Source: Isoetes taiwanensis
Taxonomy: Eukaryota > Streptophyta > Lycopodiopsida > Isoetales > Isoetaceae
Length of the DNA: 64,000 bases
NCBI GenBank assembly: GCA_021234155.1
Contig: JAJEKV010000017.1
Span: 20,344,501-20,408,500 of the forward strand
Reading direction: 5' to 3'
The translations under genes were made by a program, and so were the position numbers. Under the pieces are notes generated by a model. The model was given only the letters and a program-made list of their open reading frames with translations, ran no database searches and was not told the DNA's origin. Within the stretch, counting starts at the first letter, position 1. Each line of letters starts with the position of its first letter. This document shows positions 58,803 to 64,000 of the stretch, piece after piece.

Positions 58803-61517
58803 ATGCAATTCATCCAGGACACTCATATTCCAAGTGTGGAGGCAGCATCAAGCTCAAAGGCAGCATGGGAGTACCTGAAAGGAATCTATTCAAAGAATCA
58901 ATTTGCCCATCTGGTAACTCTTTATCAGACCTTGTTTACAACCAGAATGAAGGAAAGTGAGCCAGCAGCAGAGTATATTGGGAAAATTAGATCTTGTGCA
59001 GATCAAATTTCAGCTATGGGCAAGATTGTAGACAATGATATGGTGTCTGCAGCTCTAATGGCAGGACTTCCAGCATCTTATGATGGGCTAAGGTCGTCTC
59101 TTGGATATCAAGAGGGTATAACACCAGATCGGGTTTGTGCTTCCATTCTTCAAGAGGAAGGAGAGCGTAGGAGGAAGAAGCTTGAGCGTCCTGCAGGAAA
59201 CAAAGATGCTAATGCATTCTTTACAGGTCAAGAAACTAGAACATGTTATGTGTGCAATAAACCTGGGCACATTGCAAAAGATTGCAAGGAGAACCGCAAA
59301 AATAAAAAGAAAGATGCGGAGAAGGGAAAGAGGAAAGATAACAAGAAAAAGAAAGAACATTGGAGGCATAGGCATACTGACCGGGAGGAACGATCACAAT
59401 CAAAAGCCAATAAAGTAGCGCTGGACACAGACACCGAAAGTGAAAATGAAGATGATGAGACCAGCTCAGATAGCTCAGGGAATTGGGTCAGAATTGAATG
59501 GGATCTTTCTTTGCTTTCTCTCATGTGGACAGGTATTGGGATTGTAAGCGGAGTCTTTGTCATGCTCCTTGCATTCATATGGATGCATGGGAGGAAGAAA
59601 ATATCTGCATTGTTGGCAAGGAAAAGTGGTGAACCTACGGGTATATGGTACGTAGATTCAGGTGCATCAGATCATATGACAGGAAACCATGAGTGGTTTG
59701 ATGACATGCAGCCAGTATGGATACCCAAGAAAGTCAAAGCAGCCAATGACAACAAGCTTGCAATAGATGGGATTGGTACGATCACATTACAAATGGAAGG
59801 ACGAAGAATCAAGCTGGATAAAGTTCTCTTTGTCCCTGGTCTAGGTGAGAATCTTTTATCTGTGTCAAAGTTGGATGATGCAGGCTATAAAGTGAAGTTT
59901 GCCGATCGGAAATGTCTTATCAAAACCAGGGATGGGGTCATGCTAGCTGCTGGTAAGCGTACAGGAAACCTCTACAAACTAACATGGATAGGAGAAGAAC
60001 ATGTAGCACTGGCAGCAATTTCAAGTCCTAATATGAACCAGATTTGGCATGAACGATTGGGTCACACGAATGAAAGAGCACTGCAGCGACTTGCATCAGA
60101 GAAACTTGTAAGTGATTTATGTCTTGAGAATGTGAAACATCTAGGAGTTTGTGAAGGCTGTGTATATGGGAAACACCATAGAAAGCCATTTCCAAAATCT
60201 GGTGCAATCAGAGCAACCAGACCTCTCGGGCTTGTGCATATTGATCTGTGGGGGCCAGCAAGGCAAGTGTCTTATGGAGGATGCAGATACTTTCTTCTCT
60301 TGGTGGATGATTTTACATGGAAATCATGGGTCTTCTTCCTTAGACAGAAATCAGACGCACTTACATTCTTTCAAGATTGGAAACAAGAGGTAGAAACTGA
60401 AACTGGTCTGAAGCTTAAGAAAATTAGGACAGATTGTGGAGGGGAATTTGTCTCCGAAATATTTGATGAATTAGTTCGTGAGTGTGGTATTAGACATGAA
60501 GTATCTATCCCATATGAGCATCAACAAAATGGGGTAGTGGAGCGGAAGAATCGCACGGTAGTGGAGTGTGCTAGAAGCCTGTTACATGCACATGGTGTTA
60601 ACATCAAGTTTTGGGCTGAGGCAGTGCATGTTGCAGTATATTTGATTAACCGTCTACCCACTAAAGCCGTGTTGGGCAAGGTTCCGGAGGAAGCATGGAG
60701 TGGCATCAAACCATCTATAAATCATTTGAGAATCTTTGGCTGTACTGCATATGCGCATCGCACTAAGGAGGAGAGAAAACAGGAAAAATTGTCAAAGCTA
60801 AGCTTAAAGTGCATATTCCTTGGCTATTGTTCAAACAGCAAGGGATATAGATTATTGGATCCCATTTCTGGCCGAATAATCAATAGACGAAGTGTTATCT
60901 TTGATGAGACTGATTTCAGCTTAGCACAAACTGGAGCACATGGGCAGCGTAAGAAAGATCTGTTAACAGTAATAGATGACAGTGAATCCGAAGATGAGAA
61001 TGAGCCTGAAACACATGAAAGGGAAGGACCATCTAATGGAACAAATGAGGATGTAGATGTTGGAGCTGAACCAGATCTTGATGATGTGGAAATTGGAGCA
61101 GAACAAGAGTTTGGAGCTGACCATAATGATCCGGATTTTGGAGCCAGACAAGAACTTGGAGCGGCTGGAGCTGACCATAATGATAATGATCTTGGAGCAG
61201 AACAAGAATTTGGAGCGGATATGGAGTGTACAAATCCATCACACAATGGAACTACGGATGCAAGACATGATGGAAATCCAACTATTGAAGGTAATGTAGA
61301 GAATATTAGGAGAAGCAGCAGGCCATGGAAACCTACGCAGAAATATTTAGAGAGATTTGCAGCTTTGCATTATGTTTCTATGCGAAATGAGCCTCAAACA
61401 GTTGAGGAGGCTCTTCAAGGATCACGGCGTCACAAATGGCAGCAAGCTATGGATGAGGAATATCAGTCCCTTCTTGAGAATGAAACATGGATTCTTGTGG
61501 ACAAACCTCAGGGCTAA
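58803..61517 (+). CDS. Copia C gag-protease-integrase polyprotein
   Basis: 904 codons open. Residues 1-130: UBN2-type gag (AAWEYLKGIYSKNQFAHLVT). About 148-162: zinc knuckle CYVCNKPGHIAKDC. Then a Lys-rich and an acidic stretch. About 233-262: a hydrophobic, membrane-like segment. About 283-295: protease active site WYVDSGASDHMTG. About 415-460: pre-integrase HERLGHTN...CEGCVYGKHHRKPF. Integrase acids: HIDLWGP, IRTDCGGEF, NGVVERKNRT. Residues about 750-805: acidic repeats GAEQEFGAD. The end reads NETWILVDKPQG, where a TAA stops the frame just before RT. It codes for particle coat, protease and DNA-integration enzyme. Family motifs are all intact. Confidence 0.95.
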   Translation: MQFIQDTHIPSVEAASSSKAAWEYLKGIYSKNQFAHLVTLYQTLFTTRMKESEPAAEYIGKIRSCADQISAMGKIVDNDMVSAALMAGLPASYDGLRSSLGYQEGITPDRVCASILQEEGERRRKKLERPAGNKDANAFFTGQETRTCYVCNKPGHIAKDCKENRKNKKKDAEKGKRKDNKKKKEHWRHRHTDREERSQSKANKVALDTDTESENEDDETSSDSSGNWVRIEWDLSLLSLMWTGIGIVSGVFVMLLAFIWMHGRKKISALLARKSGEPTGIWYVDSGASDHMTGNHEWFDDMQPVWIPKKVKAANDNKLAIDGIGTITLQMEGRRIKLDKVLFVPGLGENLLSVSKLDDAGYKVKFADRKCLIKTRDGVMLAAGKRTGNLYKLTWIGEEHVALAAISSPNMNQIWHERLGHTNERALQRLASEKLVSDLCLENVKHLGVCEGCVYGKHHRKPFPKSGAIRATRPLGLVHIDLWGPARQVSYGGCRYFLLLVDDFTWKSWVFFLRQKSDALTFFQDWKQEVETETGLKLKKIRTDCGGEFVSEIFDELVRECGIRHEVSIPYEHQQNGVVERKNRTVVECARSLLHAHGVNIKFWAEAVHVAVYLINRLPTKAVLGKVPEEAWSGIKPSINHLRIFGCTAYAHRTKEERKQEKLSKLSLKCIFLGYCSNSKGYRLLDPISGRIINRRSVIFDETDFSLAQTGAHGQRKKDLLTVIDDSESEDENEPETHEREGPSNGTNEDVDVGAEPDLDDVEIGAEQEFGADHNDPDFGARQELGAAGADHNDNDLGAEQEFGADMECTNPSHNGTTDARHDGNPTIEGNVENIRRSSRPWKPTQKYLERFAALHYVSMRNEPQTVEEALQGSRRHKWQQAMDEEYQSLLENETWILVDKPQG

Positions 61518-62200
61518 AAGCTTGTAGACCTGTAAGTGGATTTTTAAGATAAAAACAGATGAAAAAGGTCATGTGGGCAGATACAAAGCGAGATTGGTTG
61601 CAAGGGGATTCTCTCAAACTAAAGGTCTAGATTATTTTGAGACATTCTCACCCGTGGCTCGTCTAACGTCTATAAGAACGGTCATATCTCTTGCTGCAGC
61701 AGGGGATCTTGAGTTGCATCAAATGGACGTAAAAACAGCGTTTTTACATGGAACACTTGAGGAGGAGATATACATGAGGCAGCCACCAGGTTATGAAGTA
61801 AAAAAGGATAAAGTGTGCAAGCTCCAGAAAGCAATATATGGTCTTAAACAGTCTCCTCGTGCATGGTATAAAACAGTTGACAAGTTCTTTAGATCTCAGG
61901 GCTTTATCAGAAGTAATGCCGATTGGAATGTGTACTTCAGGAAAGAAGACACTATTTATGCCATTATAGTGCTCTATGTTGATGATCTCATTCTTGCGAC
62001 AAAGGGAATGCACATTATGGATGAAATCAAAGCAATGCTGGCTTCTAAGTTTCATATGACAGATTTGGGAGAGCTTCGGTTTTGCTTAGGTATTCAAGTG
62101 CAGCGAGACAGGAAAAACATGACTGTTTTTATTCATCAACGCAAAAGTGTAGAAGCCATACTTGGTCGGGTTCGACATGGAAAATTGCAAGCAACATGAT
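61518..62200 (+). CDS. Copia C reverse transcriptase
   Basis: Separated from the polyprotein by a TAA and a one-base slip near 61530. From 61573 a 208-codon frame holds RYKARLVARGFSQTKGLDYF, FETFSPVARLTSIRTVISLA, HQMDVKTAFLHGTLEEEIYM, GLKQSPRAWYK and the catalytic YVDDLILA, LRFCLGIQV. A slip at about 62168 (TCGGGTTCG) ends it. It copies element RNA. All active-site words are intact. Confidence 0.92.
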
Positions 62201-62971
62201 ACTCAGCTAATTCCTCTCAGATTTTAACTCAAGAAATGATCCGCTTGAACTCTAGCAGATCAAAGGGAAATGGCGCTTGTTCCATATCGTAGTGTAGTGG
62301 GCAGTCTTATGGATTTGATGGTATGTTCTCGCCCTGATATTGCTTATGCAACTATTAGTGTCAGCCAATATATGGAAAATCCAGGAGTTGCACATTAACC
62401 AAGCAAGAAATTAATTTTACGGTATCTAAAAGGTACTCTGGATCGTGGTATCTTGTATGATGGCACTCAAACTTCAGATTTCGGAGGGTATGTAGATCTG
62501 AGATCATCTTTGGGGATAAAGATCGGCGAAAGATCACGTCTGAGGCTTTGCTTCTACTTCTATGGAGGAGTCATAGATTGGTGTTCCAAGAAACAAACAG
62601 CTGTTGCACTCTCATCATGTGAGGCAGAATATATGGCATTGGCTGCTGCAACAAAGGAATGCATATGGTTGAGACGATTGCTTGCAGATATTGGAATGGA
62701 GCAGAGTAAACCCACCAAAATCTACAATGATAATACTGCAGCAGTCTCCTTGGTGAAAAATCCAGTTTGTTTTTCTAAAGCCAAACATATTGAAGTACAG
62801 TTTCATTTCACCAGGGAGAAGGTGGAGGAAAAGAAGGTGTCTGTCAAACATATTCATACTGCAGATATGGTGGCGGACGTCTTCACAAAGCCATTGTCAA
62901 AAGGTTCATTTCAGACTTGTGCAAAACGACTTGGAATGGTAGGCAATGGCCGATCAGATTCAGGGGGATGA
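62201..62971 (+). pseudogene. Copia C RT tail and RNase H
   Basis: 62270-62395 reads VPYRSVVGSLMDLMVCSRPD, IAYATISVSQYMENPGVAH, then a stop where a Trp is usual. 62453-62971 is open: YDGTQTSDFGGYVD (first acid), a garbled stretch at 62490-62550, then CSKKQTAVALSSCEAEYMAL (Glu), IYNDNTAAVSL (Asp), KHIEVQFHFTREKV and ADVFTKPL. Two or three small slips break it. Confidence 0.88.
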
Positions 62972-62990
62972 AGTTCATATCTATCTTCCT

Positions 62991-62999
62991 GAGGAGGAG
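62991..62999 (+). other. Polypurine tract of copia C
   Basis: GAGGAGGAG directly before the 3' LTR. It primes plus-strand DNA. Confidence 0.85.
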
Positions 63000-63175
63000 T
63001 ATTGGGGAACACGTGGCAGTTAGATAGATTTGCATAACAAACTAGTTGTTAGGAACAGCACTGTTGTGTTTATTATTTCTGTCTGGTAGTTAACGGCAGT
63101 CATTGTATATGTACATCACATTCTTTGAATAGAATTACACCGTGAGTTCTTGGTTCTTGGAGTAGAGCGTCTTCA
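63000..63175 (+). repeat. 3' LTR of copia C
   Basis: 176 bp, identical to 58259-58434, including the TA start. Confidence 0.97.
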
Positions 63176-63465
63176 AAATTACCCTCTAGTGTGACTACAA
63201 ATGCTACAAGCCTGAATAAAACTGTTAAGGGGAGTTGTCTACTGAGCACTGAAGGCTGCGTGGAAAGTATGTTGTAGTTACATAATGATATGAATTTGAT
63301 TGAGGTATTGATTTCTAATATTATTGTATCTGATTCTCCAGCTCATAGAAATGAAGATTTAACAACACTATTAAGGTCATTTTCCCAAGATTTGATCAAG
63401 CATAAAGAACAAAATGTCGATCGGAAAAGAAAGAAGGTTGTGGCAAGTAAGAATGCTTCTTAAGT

Positions 63466-63710
63466 TTGCGATCGGAGAATGAAGACATGAAGGGATTGAA
63501 TAGGTGACATTTTTAGACATTCTGGCATTGATGGCATGTCAAAAGGAAGATTGTCATCCATGATCGGAAGGCTTATGTAGCTGACATGTGCACTATGCTT
63601 ATAAAGTGCAGTCATGCCCATTTGGTCAGATGGTTCTGTGCACGTGTTTTCAGTAAGCTTAGAGCTGCCTTTATCTCTGTATTCTACCATACCCGACAGC
63701 TCCTTCCAAA
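63466..63710 (+). promoter_or_regulatory. Short intergenic and presumed promoter/5' UTR of the reductase gene
   Basis: Only 245 bp lie between the stop of the disrupted gene and the ATG at 63711, both on the plus strand. No TATA box is obvious. TATCTCTGTATTCTACC at about 63672 is pyrimidine-rich leader. Confidence 0.35.
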
Positions 63711-63779
63711 ATGCGGGTGAAGGTCGTCTCGCGTTCCGGTAGGGAACTTGTCAAAGGAGGCGTTGCCCTTTCTGACGAG
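63711..63779 (+). CDS. ECR: Very-long-chain enoyl-CoA reductase, exon 1 (continues off window)
   Basis: ATG at 63711 gives 23 codons, MRVKVVSRSGRELVKGGVAL then SDE, ending in phase 0 at a GTAAGC donor. The word VVSRSGRE at residues 5-12 is the conserved beginning of plant enoyl-CoA reductases (TECR/CER10 family), ER-membrane enzymes that do the last reduction of fatty-acid elongation for waxes and sphingolipids. The N-terminus forms a ubiquitin-like domain. Bases 63780-64000 are intron. The identification rests on 23 residues, so it is probable rather than certain. Confidence 0.62.
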
Positions 63780-64000
63780 GTAAGCCTCTTGCTTTCCATG
63801 TAAACGGATTTGTTCTACTTTGGATCTGTCTGTTCAGGTTTATAGGTGTCACCTGCTTTGAACTCATTTGTTTTTTTGGGTCAATATGCTGTCTATTATT
63901 CTGTGGGATCTTAAGACATTTTGCATGATTCATGCATCATTTCCTATATGCTTACAGACATGCTGCATTCTTTTCTTTTGTCTTGCACGTTTCATGGCAT

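Larger units (their letters stand above)
58259..63175 (+). mobile_element. Copia element C, full length, very recent
   Basis: 4,917 bp. The two 176-bp LTRs are identical base for base, with a 5-bp TSD, PBS, PPT and all domains in copia order. Identical LTRs mean insertion too recent for a single difference. Yet the interior as read has frameshifts in gag, two breaks before RT and more near RNase H, which fits read error or an insertion of an already defective copy. Confidence 0.97.
58190..63465 (+). pseudogene. Unidentified exon interrupted by copia element C
   Basis: Joining 58190-58258 to 63181-63465 (removing the element and one TSD) gives one frame: KYKNPADRDSRPSNKLFENM, TAG, IKLPSSVTTNATSLNKTVKG, SCLLSTEGCVESML, TAG, LHNDMNLIEVLISNIIVSDS, PAHRNEDLTTLLRSFSQDLI, KHKEQNVDRKRKKVVASKNA, S, stop at 63463. 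Both internal stops are TAG, one base from CAG. A 110-residue frame that spans the insertion argues for a real 3'-terminal exon with a basic end. Family unknown. Confidence 0.4.

Overview
ORGANISM. The window is nuclear DNA of a land plant. It shows Ty1/copia and Ty3/gypsy LTR retrotransposons with plant-type primer-binding sites, plant L1-type LINEs, spliceosomal introns, and pieces of plant genes: an enoyl-CoA reductase first exon, a farnesyltransferase alpha fragment, an RlmI-like methyltransferase exon and a Myb/SANT-like gene. Elements are dense, and one reverse-transcriptase scrap resembles the chromovirus type I associate with non-seed plants and fungi. A fern or another large-genome non-flowering plant is my best guess, with low confidence.

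LAYOUT. (1) 1-3487, minus: a Ty1/copia element running off the left edge. Its pol frame is open for about 630 codons to base 1. (2) 3488-4160, minus: a LINE remnant. (3) 4235-5126, minus: a Myb/SANT-like gene cut near its start codon. (4) 5127-26632, plus: gypsy element A (TSD TCTAT). It is itself split by gypsy element B at 8794-19752 (TSD CCCCT). Both have LTRs of 2.3-2.5 kb and an RNase H-like domain between protease and reverse transcriptase. (5) 26633-29760: probable 5' flank of the Myb gene, a 112-bp CT repeat, a minisatellite, a gypsy RT scrap, a duplicated 219-bp segment and an 800-bp polypyrimidine tract. (6) 29884-36931, plus: exons of an unidentified gene interrupted by minus-strand gypsy element D (32014-36899, TSD AAAAC), which lacks gag, protease and RT. 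(7) 37393-44455: an ultra-short LINE insertion, a Helitron-like 3' end at 41996 and a GC-rich LINE. (8) 44682-49017: a 1.9-kb tandem duplication carrying promoter and exons of an unidentified gene; only the second copy joins the terminal exon. (9) 49018-58253: AT-rich DNA with isolated exons, including the RlmI-like and farnesyltransferase pieces. (10) 58259-63175: a full-length copia element with two identical 176-bp LTRs (TSD AAATT), inserted in exon-like sequence. (11) 63711 to the edge: first exon and intron of a very-long-chain enoyl-CoA reductase gene.

HOW IT FITS TOGETHER. This is mainly a record of successive insertions into host genes. Copies that must have been identical when they inserted (the LTR pairs) differ mostly at CAG/CTG triplets, which appear as CGG, CGAG or similar in one copy or the other. 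Many frameshifts in the retrotransposon and host reading frames fall at those same triplets. I suspect a systematic read error at methylated CHG sites. Several 'pseudogene' calls are therefore provisional.
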